Positions 55,044-64,000 of a stretch of DNA of 64,000 nt are shown in pieces (position 1 is the stretch's first letter; each line of letters begins with the position of its first letter). Source of the DNA: Corinectria fuckeliana (Eukaryota > Ascomycota > Sordariomycetes > Hypocreales > Nectriaceae); the NCBI GenBank assembly GCA_019137255.1, contig WPDH01000034.1:62001-126000 (forward strand). Direction: 5' to 3'. The translations under genes and the position numbers were made by a program. The notes under the pieces were generated by a model. That model saw only the letters and a program-made list of their open reading frames with translations, was not told the origin of the DNA and searched no databases.

Positions 55044-56356
55044 CTGCTTTTCTTCTTACTACTTATAGTTAATATCTCTAATATTATTACTAACCTTAGT
55101 AAGAAGCTTTTAGTTTTTAACTATAGCTTTTCTACCTACTTTCTTAATATTACTATTATAAAGCTTAAAGATAGTATTAGCCTCTTATAGTAAAGCTTTA
55201 TTAAAGATATTATTTATAATCTTAACCTTAGTAGTACTTTTAGAGCTATTATACTTATAGTTTTTAGTTATAAAAAGCTAGCTATACTTTCCTCTTCTAC
55301 TCTTTCTAATATTACTATTTAGACCTTTTATTATATACTTATTAGAAAGCTAAACTATCTTATTATATAAACTTAACCTAATATTACTTTTACTATAAGC
55401 TTTTAAGTATAATCTCTTTTCTAGCTAACTAATAAGTAGCTTAAAGCTATAATATAAGTATCTTACTACCTTAAAGATTATACTAATCTAGGTATTATAT
55501 ACTATTATTAGACTAAAATTACATATTAAAATCTTTTTAACCTTTTTACTTACTATAATACTAACTTTACTAGTGATTTAACTAGTATTAAGTTAACTAA
55601 AGGCTAAGTTATTTTTATATATAGTAATTTAGTCTCTTAGTATAATAGCTTATATAAGTATATATATAAATCCACTTAGAAAGCTAAGTATTATAATATC
55701 TTTAAGTATATAAAGAAAGTCCTTTAGATTTATAACCTTCTTAGAGAGCTTAAGTATATTATAAATACTCTTATTACTATTTATAATAATAATAAAGCTA
55801 CTATTAAGCTTACTAAAGATAAAGTCTTCTACTCTTATATAAAGTATATTACTATTAACTATTACTACTTCTATAGTAAGATTAAGACTAGTATTATTAA
55901 AATCTGCTATATTAACACTAAGAAAATAGCTACTAATAGCCTTATAAAGCCTCTTAATAAGAAAGGTTATATCTGCTTTTTTAAGCTTCTTAAAATAGAG
56001 TATATTCTGCTCTTTTACACTTATAAATAAGCTATTATAACTCTTATAACACCTTAGGCTTTTTTAGCCCTAATAGCTTCTTTTAGCCCTAATAGCTTTC
56101 TCTAGCTCTTATAAGCCAGCTTAGCTAAAAAGCCTAAATCTAATATAAAAATCTTAAGCTATTAAGTTACTATCTTTCCTATTCTAGCTTAGTACTACCC
56201 TGACTAATAAGATAAGGCTTTTACTGCCCTCTCTTTTTTGCTGCTTTCTGCTCTTAACCCTCTAGGCCTTTTAGTCTCTTCTAGATGCTTCTTATAGCAG
56301 TTTTCGCCTATAGAGGCATCCACCTATTATGGTATTTAATAGAGGGATAATCGTGC

Positions 56357-56365
56357 GAGGGGGAG
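56357..56365 (+). other. Polypurine tract
   Basis: GAGGGGGAG immediately before the 3' LTR, the plus-strand priming site of LTR elements. It stands out in an otherwise T/A-saturated region. Confidence 0.7.
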
Positions 56366-56581
56366 TGTGAAGGACCAGGTCTTATCACGTCACGTGCCAA
56401 GCATCACGTGGCAGCATAGTGCTGCAGACCCCAGGCACTGTAGGTCTGCACTGTGCTGCAGTGACCCTCGGGGAGAAGCCGCTAGGGCTTCTCCCCACAA
56501 CCCCAACTATCCTAATTAATTAAATCCGACCTTTCGAGACGATAGCTTCCTTTTTGCCCCTTCGGGTGACCGTATTTCACT
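56366..56581 (+). repeat. 3' LTR, 216 bp
   Basis: Same ends as the 5' LTR. It retains more C/G at the variable positions than the 5' copy: of 19 differences, 15 have C or G here and T or A in the 5' LTR. Confidence 0.92.
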
Positions 56582-56586
56582 ACGCG
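56582..56586. repeat. Target-site duplication, right copy
   Basis: ACGCG, matching the copy at 50850-50854. Confidence 0.85.
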
Positions 56587-56901
56587 GTTGCGGGGTAGGC
56601 GAGGGCGTGGCTCGAGGGCGACGAGGGGCTCGAGGGCGACGAGGGGCTCGAGGGCGACGAGGGGCTCGAGGAGGTGATGCGGGAGGTTAAGGGGGCGGTC
56701 GAGATGGGTGTTCGGGGAGTGCCGCGGTTCGTGATCAACGATAACTTTGTCATCGAGGGGGCGGACGATGTTGGTGCGTTCCTGGAGCAGCTTGTTCTGG
56801 CTAGGGATGAGGCCTTGGGCGGTAAAGCGGATGAGATAATGACGAGAGTCGATTGCTTGGTCCAACTAGGTATTGGACGTTGCAGACAGTCTACAGCATG
56901 A
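56587..56901 (+). pseudogene. DsbA/FrnE-like oxidoreductase, 3' fragment
   Basis: After the element the frame gives AWLEGDEG..., then VMREVKGAVEMGVRGVPRFV and INDNFVIEGADDVGAFLEQL, the typical GVRGVPxFxxxxxFxxxGA end of DsbA/FrnE proteins (cis-Pro loop with GVP). The middle segment of the family, usually an RxYFxExxDxxD-type helix region, is missing between the two fragments, so there was loss as well as insertion. The frame continues to a TGA at 56,899. It follows the 5' fragment in the same orientation, separated only by the retrotransposon. Confidence 0.75.
56611..56664 (+). repeat. 18 bp in-frame tandem repeat
   Basis: Three exact copies of CTCGAGGGCGACGAGGGG, coding LEGDEG three times, plus the first bases of a fourth at 56,665. 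It lies in the 3' DsbA fragment. Confidence 0.85.
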
Positions 56902-57000
56902 GCAGTTCAGTCACGCCTTGTATGACTTGTCTCAAAAATCTCATTTCCATCCATCTCAATCGGGGGTATATCATCACATTCATCCGTTAGCCTCTCCTAC

Positions 57001-57829
57001 TCACATGTTCATCAACCCCCCCAAGTCCTTCTCCATAGCCCTCAGCCTCGCCTGCAACTCCCTCTTCTTCAGCTCCATCTCCTTGGCCTCCTCCTCCTCC
57101 CTCCTCAGGTCCGCCTCGGTCCACACCTCGCCCCCGTCTTGATCTTCGTGCTCCTCCTCCTCCTCATCCTCATCCTCCATCCAGTCCCGGTTCAGGCTCG
57201 CCAGCTGCTCCCCCTGATCCGCCACCCGCGCCTCGTAGTACGCCATGGTGTTCTTCCCGTGCGCCTGCTTGCTCCGCAGGGCGGCGATGCGCTCGCGCGC
57301 CCCCGGGAGCTCGTAGACCCCGCAGAGCGTCTCGGCGCCGCGCAGCAGCACGCTCACGTCCACGTCGCCCTTGCGGTCCTGCTCTCCGCGCCGCAGCTGC
57401 TCGTGCATCTGGCCGCCCAGGACGGCGGCGACGGCCGTGTGCCGCCGGGGGTTGTGCGGGCCGCCGGCGCGGGTCGGGGGCCCCGTCGTCACTTCGCCCG
57501 AGGCGACGTTGAAGACGGTCTGCCGCCGGCTGGATGACTTCTTCTTCTCGGGCTCCGTAGGCTTGAGGTTCGCGGCTGGCGGCGGGGGCGGAGGCACGGA
57601 GAAGAGCGCGCGCTCGTGGGGTTCGGTGTCGCGGATGAGCGAGGTGATGTCGTGGTTGGAGAGGAGGGCGTTGGTAAAGATCTTGGGTTGAGGGAAGCTG
57701 TCCAAGAGCACAATGAGTTAGCAGACCAAACTCGGGTTTTATGAGGTTTTCCTGAATGCCATACGGGAGAGAGTCAATCCCTTGGCATGAAAAGCCGATT
57801 TGCTCCAGGTGTGCTGAGAGCAGAGACAT
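57001..57829 (-). CDS. spc34: DASH complex subunit SPC34
   Basis: Exons 57829-57765 and 57697-57001 (intron 67 bp) encode 253 residues. The splice completes MSLLSAHLEQIGFSC ... IDSLPFPQPKIFTNALLSNHD, followed by ITSLIRDTEPHERALFSV, all characteristic of fungal Spc34. The central part has PRRHTAVAAVLGGQMHEQLR and DVDVSVLLRGAETLCGVYE; the C-terminus is a long coiled coil with an acidic run (EDEDEEEEEHEDQ) and AKEMELKKRELQARLRAMEK. Spc34 is part of the ten-subunit DASH/Dam1 ring that couples kinetochores to spindle microtubules. The gene lies only about 100 bp from the broken DsbA fragment, tail to tail. Confidence 0.9.
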
Positions 57830-59407
57830 GGTGGAAGTTGAGCTTGGCGGGGTTGCACGGCGCGTCCTGGCTCACAGTCTTGCCGATGGCGTCGTTTAAC
57901 TGGCTAAAGAAAGTTGATATTCCGTGCTATGGCTCTCAGAGACCTTTCGATCGAGTTCGCAGCGTGTCCCCTGAAAATAGGTCGCTGCAATGTCTAGTAG
58001 TAGCGGTACTGTTGAAGATGGTGGTGGGTGTTTACACTTGGTTGTCTAAACAAGGCGCGGTGGATGCTGGTCCACCCACATCTTATCGATAAACATAGCA
58101 GCGGGGTTCCGGAAGATAGCGAAGCTCTTATCGGCCGTCCGACCTACCCTATAGACTACATTCTTGCCGATCTCGCATCACACCTCACGCATCACGTCAT
58201 GTCCCATGCCTCTTCGAATCCTCTCTCTCACCTGAGCACATCCCCATCAGCGCTAATTGACTTCTCATCCATGGGTATCCATGATTCCTCCATGAGCCGG
58301 CTCTCTTTGACCCCCTCCAATATCAAACAACAGCTGAGATACTCTCCTTCGCCCTAGCTCTTGCACAAACCACTTTCCCTTAAAGAGAAGGTGCTGCTGA
58401 AGCATGAGAGCATGCCTATCTATAGTTATGCAACTATCACCAAGAAACCCCCAATCCCCTTGGAAAGCCCAGGCTCAATAGTCAGTCTCCTCTTCAGTCT
58501 TCACTAACACCAGCCACACAACGTCCCCAATTCTACATACTATGTAGTAATGACGCACATCCACATCATGCATGTCTGTCATTCCCTAGGCCATTGCACC
58601 CACGCCATCGCACCCCCGTCCAGTCCATCGGGGTCACCGCCTCACTTTTCAACAAGCTAATTACTGGACAATCGCCTGTGGGCCGGAGCCCCCGAGTGGA
58701 CTGGATCATGCAACCTTTTGCCGAACCAGGTACATTGTTGGGATCTCCTGGAATAATTTCCAGTTAAGGCCCGTCCACGTCTAAGTGGCATGGACACGGG
58801 ACCCGAAGTTTACATACATATCCTAGTCTAAGCGTCAAATCAAGAGGGCATCATCAATAACCACGTCAGGTCCAATAGGCAATTTCTCCCATGCATGCTC
58901 CCCCCCCCCGGCAAGCTTCTTCTTGTGCATCCTCCATCGATGCCATCGCTAGTAAAAGCACCCAACTGACAATGTAAAGAAACGGTCTATAAGGTATCGA
59001 ACGGAAATGCAGGGTCGGCCGTGATACAACTGTTGCCAACGCCCCTGATACTGTACCTTCCTTCTATGCAAATTCCAAACATCAATCTCCTAAATCAAAT
59101 GCTCATTCTCATTCGGAGCTGGCCGGCCACAGTCCTCGTCAGGGGCGAAGAAGATTGCCTGGACCAGACCCGCAATGCCACGAATCGTTGTTTAACAGAT
59201 CCCTTGAAGCTTGGTTGACCAGTCGAGTGGCCTTGTAAAGGCAGTGCCGGGTTCGTAGGTTTTAAAAGGTGAAACGTCATCATCATCAGAGGGATCCATG
59301 GTCTCCTCTCACATCTCGTACTTTGTCATTATTCATGTCTGTCGTGGCTTGCGAACAGCATCTTCAATTCGTCTAGCGTGGTAGCCGACCCTGACATCGC
59401 CGCGGCT
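57830..59407. other. Intergenic between SPC34 and the acidic protein
   Basis: No supported gene. Several plus-strand ORFs up to 109 codons with no domain. Contains a short C-run at 58,902-58,910. Confidence 0.5.
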
Positions 59408-60604
59408 TCAACTTGAGCTCGAGTCCATCTCCATGATTTCGATATCCCAGTAAGGCAGCTCACGCGCCAGGTGGTGGTGGGGTCCCGGAGAATACTCGTC
59501 CTCACTCGAGTCGGGTTCTTCGAGCTCCTCGATGCGGGCGGGCGGTGGGTCATGGAAGAGCAGGCTGGTGCGCTGCAATTTCCTCCGTAAGCGTCGGGCG
59601 CTGGACCCAACGTCGTTGACGTCCAGCGCCTCGCCGTCGTCGTCGGAATCGCTCAGCTCACTGTGGGTGCGTTTGCCGAAGCTGCTCCCCATGCTCATCC
59701 GACGGAACTTTCTAATCTGTTCCCGCCGCCGAAGGAAGGCTTCCTCGTCAAAGTCGAAATCGTTGTCGCCTCCGGCTTCGTTGTCGGAGGTCTCATTGCT
59801 GCAGTTGAGGTTCTTGAGATTGTGCATCATGTCTTTGTCGAGGTCCTTGTGCGGCACGGTCTTGTGCCTTGATCTAGACCGACTGCGATTCGACTCAATT
59901 TCGGTAGGTTGCAGAATATCAAGTCCCTCACAGTCGCTGTCCATGGGGTCGACGTCTTCCAAGGTGAAGTTGCAGACGACTGTTGTCGTGGTTGCAGTCA
60001 AGTGTGAAGTCTCAGCTTCATCGGATGCGTCAGATGCGTCCGAGTCGTCATCCGAGTCTTCGGTGCTTTCCGAGTCCATCAGCTCGTCCTCGGAGTCGCC
60101 ATTGTCTGGCGCAAGGGCCAACCCTGGGGCATCGGGGACGTTGCCGATGCTTGCGCTCTCCGAAGAGTCCTCGTGAGAGTCGTCGAGATCCTCGGACGAG
60201 TCGGAAGACGACGACGAACGGGGGCTCAATTGCTCGGGGCCGAGCGTAGGCTGGTAACTGAACTGATGGCCGTTCCCAACGGGCTTGATGTTAGGGTCCT
60301 CGTTGAGCGGCTTGAAGATGTCTCGAAAGTCGGGCTGGCGACGAGGCTTGAGACTGTGCTTGCGAGAAGCGGGTGGCGAGGTGGTGGGGGTCTCGGGTGG
60401 TGAGGTTGGGTCGGCGGTGAGGTGCTGATCCTGATGGCTCTGGGCGAGTTTTAGGTCTGGCGTCGACGGGCGCCGCCGGAGGTTCCTGCTCCTCGGCATC
60501 ATGTACACCTCTGGAGGCTGAACGGGGAGAAAAACGTATGTATCGTGGGGGACTCCCAACGGTGGTGAATGCTGTTCCGGGGAAGTGTCGGAATCGAGGG
60601 TCAA
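59408..60604 (-). CDS. Acidic Ser/Asp-rich conserved fungal protein
   Basis: Single ORF of 398 codons. Upstream start at 60604 gives a short extension; a likelier start is ATG 60502 (MMPRSRNLRRRPSTPDLKLA), which would give 364 residues and is preceded by acceptor-like CAG sites. Residues 1-100 are basic and Pro-rich with TSPPETPTTSPP; the middle is dominated by Ser/Asp/Glu (SSSSSDSSEDLDDSHEDSSE; DSEDELMDSESTEDSDDDSD), with many CK2-type sites. The C-terminal part has FDFDEEAFLRRREQIRKFRR, MSMGSSFGKRTHSELSDSDD and VNDVGSSARRLRRK, which I take as its conserved core. Nuclear or transcription-linked role is a guess from composition. No catalytic motif. Confidence 0.7.
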   Translation of the reverse strand: MTLDSDTSPEQHSPPLGVPHDTYVFLPVQPPEVYMMPRSRNLRRRPSTPDLKLAQSHQDQHLTADPTSPPETPTTSPPASRKHSLKPRRQPDFRDIFKPLNEDPNIKPVGNGHQFSYQPTLGPEQLSPRSSSSSDSSEDLDDSHEDSSESASIGNVPDAPGLALAPDNGDSEDELMDSESTEDSDDDSDASDASDEAETSHLTATTTTVVCNFTLEDVDPMDSDCEGLDILQPTEIESNRSRSRSRHKTVPHKDLDKDMMHNLKNLNCSNETSDNEAGGDNDFDFDEEAFLRRREQIRKFRRMSMGSSFGKRTHSELSDSDDDGEALDVNDVGSSARRLRRKLQRTSLLFHDPPPARIEELEEPDSSEDEYSPGPHHHLARELPYWDIEIMEMDSSSS

Positions 60605-61352
60605 CGGTGAGCGGCTTAGACAAGGCCAGGCGGGAACGGAACCGTCAACGGGATCTTATCAATCGAATGAATCCCTGTGGTTGGCGTGGATGTGGGGTAA
60701 TTGGACGGAGGATAAGCCGGTTGCCAGACGGTAGGTACAAAGACCGAGGGCGAGGGCAGACGGTCGGCGGATTGCGAGGTACTGTGCAGTACCGTACCAC
60801 GGCTCGAAGGGAGGGAAGTGTAAAAGAGGAGAGGGAGACACAAAAAGCCGATCGAAAAAATCGGTGCAGCCGTTAGGTTGCTGCTGGCTACTGGTGGTTC
60901 TGCTAGGATACTGCGCGGGGCTGCCAACAGAGCATCGCAGGATGCAACGCACCCAAGCAAGTGGGAGGGGCGGGATGATTGGGTCTTGGGGGGACCGGGT
61001 TCCTCTGCTGGGTGCCAGGCTCTGGCAGAGTGCTGGGACTTTGTGGTCTGGGACGACTGGGCAGCTGGGCTAACAGGATGCCTGCGGCTTGGGCTTCGCG
61101 CTGGGCTGGGCTGAGCTGAACTGGCCGAGGAGGGGGCAGAAAAGAAACGGGGACCCAGAAAAAGTAAGGTGGGGGGATGGGGAGGGATGATGATGGATAG
61201 AGAGAGAGAGAGAGAGGGAGGGAGGCTTTTTGGCGGTAGAATGCCAGCTTCTTTTCAGCTGTCGGCGACAACGGCCCTAAGCCGTGATGGACGATGGCAG
61301 TGCGTAGGAGGAGCGTCAGTCGTGGTGGTGGTTGTGGAGGTAGGTGGTGGTG

Positions 61353-61353
61353 G

Positions 61354-61388
<35 letters not shown>
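61353..61388. repeat. TG dinucleotide array
   Basis: About 17 TG units, preceded by GTGGTGG-rich DNA. Confidence 0.85.
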
Positions 61389-61390
<2 letters not shown>

Positions 61391-62557
61391 AGTGTTGCAA
61401 TGCACTGAGTGGGCAATACACTGAGTGAGCGGTGTTTGCTGTGCGGGTGTCACCGTAATGGTAGTGGTGATAGTCAGGGAGTCAAGCCCCAGAGAAGAAA
61501 TCTCCAGCACGGAGAGGATGATATGCGACTGGTGTTTGGGATCATGATAAAGTGTCTCGTGGCCGAGGGAGACGGTGGCTTGCGCAGGCGCTTGGCGTAG
61601 AACCAGGGAGCCCGTCGACAAAGGGACGAAGAATGGCTGATGAGAAGTACTTTTCTGGGCTGTGGTGCGCTTCCGTCACTCAAATTGCTGGCTGCTGATG
61701 CTGCCACAGCTGTTGCCGTTACTCAGTGGTTGGCGGGAATTCCCCTTCTACAGCCCGACGGAGACGCAGGATCTCGTCGTCGTCTTCGTCGTGGAGGTGA
61801 GGACGGGGAGTTGGACGTTGGGGTTGGGGTTGTCGTCGTCGTCGTCGTTCACTTGAGGGAGATCAAGTGAGGATGACAAGAGAAGGAGAAGGAAGAGAAG
61901 GAAGAATTGGAAAAGAAGAGCGAGGAGCGAGAAGAGGACGGGACGAAGGGGAGGAGGCGATATGCAGGCAGATGCGGCGCGATTGAGGGACGATGGTGGT
62001 AGGAGGGGAGGGATGGTGGCTGATAGGCGCAGCAGCAGTACTTAGGCCCGCACAGCACAACAGGCACGAAGAACCAGTACGGGTGCGGTACTAGGTAGGC
62101 ACGATAGAGCGAGGTCTAGGATGTGATGGTGTTGGATGTGATGCGATGCGATGCGCTTCAATGGTAGCTTAGGTACTCGTCTTAGAAGGCTCTTAGCGCG
62201 GCTTCGGGGGATGACGACGTTTAACGGGTAAGGCGAACTAGACGGCGGACAAGCGTCTGCCACTAGATATCTCGGGCAAAGTCTCGCACTTCTGGCGGCT
62301 TGGACCTGGACCTGGTCTTGGTCTTGGTTGGTCTGGGAGCACTTGGCTGCTATGCTATGCTATGCACTGCACTGTAGAAGAATACTGCACAGCAAGGAGA
62401 AGGAAGCCCTGTCTCGACCGGCACCAAAAGACTGTCGCTGCGGAGGATAGCGCCGGGGCCGGGGCCGGCTTCGGGTCCAGCTGGGTGGGGGAACTGGGTT
62501 TAGGTCGGTTGGGGTTTTTTTTTTCAGGCGGGTTTGTCTCGGAGCAAAAGGAAAGAA

Positions 62558-62591
62558 AAGAAGAAGAAGAAGAAGAAGAAGAAGAAGAAGA
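62558..62591. repeat. AAG trinucleotide array
   Basis: About 11 AAG units within A/G-rich DNA. Confidence 0.85.
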
Positions 62592-64000
62592 GGGGAAAAA
62601 AGGATCCTCTTTAGTGCAAAAACGACCACGGAGAAAGACAGAGAAAGCCAACCGAGAGGCGTGGCTGGGGTTTGCCGTCTTTGACTGAGACAAGCGAGCG
62701 GGACGGTCGATCGGTACCCCCACGGCAAGTTACCACTGAAGGGACGCCCGAAGTCTCGGGTCAGCAGCTTCTGGTAGGCAGGCGAGATGAAGACGATGCT
62801 GGATTCGGGTGTTTGAGGGTGGCGGGGGGACGGGGGGACGGGCTGTTTAAAAGATACAGTTGTGCGTTTATAGATCTCCGGTCTCGACCTGCATCTAAGA
62901 TGAAAGCAACGGCAAATTTAGGAGCAGTCCTGGTCCTGAGAAGGAGCTAACAAAAGAGCAAGGCTGAGCAACCCTTGGAGACCGGTTACTTAGTTTCGTG
63001 CCTAGGTAGGTGGGTAGGTGATAAGAAGACTGGAAATCTCCGCATTAGGCGGCAACGGCTCTCTCATTTTATAGTCGGCACTTGACCCCGTTTTACGTCA
63101 GGAAGTCTTCACCACCTTTGCTCCGTCTTCAAGCCTGGCCGCAATTCGACCTGGAATGCAAAACCGATTGTGGACCAGCCCGCTCCTTCTGCCCCGGAGG
63201 ACCCCATCTGACTATTCGCAGCGCGCGACTCTCCATTGTCCACGTCGATGGATGTCTTTTTGTCGGGCTGTCTCACCTGGATGCCAGCCAACGAACCAGC
63301 CCGCCTGCAAGCTCAACACGAGCCAATGCAGTCGGTGGGGTGGATGGGGCGAAGACGGGAAGGCTGCTCCACGGTCCCAGCGCAACGGGCCACCGCTGCC
63401 GCCATGAAATAAATTTTCAGACACGGCCGGGTGGAGGACGCAGCCAAGAAGAGGCTGCAGGGGAATAAACTGGATCCCAACAATGGGTGAGACGAAAACA
63501 AGGGAATTAATACTCAATTCTTCGGCTCAGGCACAAATTACACTACACCAGCCGTCCAAAGAGAAAGAAAAAAAGGCCCCCTCCCCAAGCGCCGGCCGGG
63601 ACCTCGTGGGGGGCGGGATCCAGCCGGTGTCCCGCCAGAACCAGACCGGGGAGGGGCATCACCGAGTCGCCGAGTCCCCATTGTTTGCGGGCTTGGGCAG
63701 CAATGCCTCCTCGCTTGTGCTGCTATTTACCCTTTTTTTTTCCCGTTTCCCACGCACAAATGTAGTACAAGCACGGGGAAAACAGCAGGACGGGGAAAGA
63801 AAGGGGGAAAAAAGGGAAGGGGAACGAAAAGAAATTTAAAAAGAAGCGAGGCACTAGACAAGGAGCGGGATTGGAGATCGATCCTGGCTTGTCAGAGTCG
63901 CGCCTGGGGAGGGTCTATGACTCCCTTCTTCCTCGTGGGGACTGCAGATGTGCTGTGCGTTGGAATGTAGTTGGCTGGTAAGTAGGGTCGACATGCCGAC

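Larger units (their letters stand above)
50855..56581 (+). mobile_element. Ty1/copia LTR retrotransposon, RIP-mutated and dead
   Basis: 5,727 bp element flanked by a 5 bp duplication. The internal part is almost devoid of CpA/TpG and saturated with TpA, so no long ORF remains. In one frame, however, decayed signatures are readable: Gag zinc knuckle at 52,488 (Cys kept; later Cys, His and Cys positions now Tyr, spacing C-x2-C-x4-H-x4-C), a Leu-Lys-stop ... Leu-Gly-Phe-Lys stretch of reverse transcriptase at 54,906-54,975, YINN in place of YVDD at 55,032, and an RNase H tail ending near LIKPL at about 55,930-55,955. All are in one frame, and RT and RNase H follow Gag, as in copia elements. A polypurine tract GAGGGGGAG (56,357-56,365) abuts the 3' LTR. 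Changes are those of RIP (C to T, G to A). Confidence 0.93.
60605..64000. other. Gene-free 3.4 kb, microsatellite-rich right end
   Basis: Promoter side of the acidic protein gene and unassigned DNA. ORFs on both strands are low-complexity (His/Thr/Ser or Lys/Glu/Gly runs) and not called. Contains AGGTAGGTGGGTAGGTG at 63,003-63,019 and ACTAGGTAGGC at 62,091. Confidence 0.5.

Noticed and set aside
61316..62723. ORFs with His-Thr, Lys-Glu or Ser runs
   Set aside because: Translation of TG and AAG microsatellites.
1..64000. CRISPR arrays, rRNA and tRNA genes
   Set aside because: No regularly spaced repeats and no convincing tRNA cloverleaf or rRNA sequence noticed by eye; a tRNA scan would settle the latter.

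Overview
This is a nuclear DNA window from a filamentous ascomycete, most likely a Sordariomycete. The evidence is short (about 48-67 bp) GT-AG introns in most genes, a DIM-2-type DNA methyltransferase, a DASH complex subunit, an Sld2-type replication factor, a fungal STAND N-terminal domain protein, and a retrotransposon carrying the C-to-T / G-to-A decay expected of repeat-induced point mutation (RIP). I see no tRNA, rRNA or CRISPR array.

Layout. From 1 to about 19 kb is an accessory-looking stretch of small, often broken or lineage-specific genes: an N-terminally missing enoyl-reductase fragment running off the left edge, a hemerythrin-like gene with a possible frameshift at its 5' end, an intact NmrA/isoflavone-reductase-like gene, a truncated SRPK-like kinase, small orphan proteins, a Cys-cluster protein, a STAND N-terminal domain protein and a SnoaL/NTF2-like protein. 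Several have a recognisable TATA box 85-145 bp before the start codon. From 18.7 to 25.4 kb I see no convincing gene, only low-complexity DNA.

From 25.4 to 60.6 kb lies a core eukaryotic block: LST7 (folliculin-type longin protein, with a 4-codon first exon and a 1.45 kb intron), RPT3 (26S proteasome ATPase), a small four-exon conserved protein, a triple-module CbbX-like AAA ATPase, DIM-2 DNA methyltransferase, SLD2 replication regulator, a RING E3, SPC34 (DASH complex) and an acidic Ser/Asp-rich protein. From 60.6 kb to the end I see only microsatellites and low-complexity DNA.

Inside the core block, at 50,855-56,581, a 5.7 kb Ty1/copia LTR retrotransposon has landed in a DsbA/FrnE-like oxidoreductase gene. 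It has 216 bp LTRs, a perfect 5 bp target duplication (ACGCG) and a polypurine tract. Its body is so heavily RIP-mutated that no long ORF survives, yet Gag zinc-knuckle, reverse transcriptase and RNase H signatures can still be read in one common frame. DIM-2, the class of enzyme that methylates RIP-mutated DNA, is encoded about 5 kb away.

The most original observations are the decayed copia element with its decoded frame, the split DsbA gene, the LST7 micro-exon, the AAA protein with two non-canonical Walker B sites and a duplicated 17-residue N-terminal motif, and the 5' leader of DIM-2, where splicing decides the fate of an upstream ORF.
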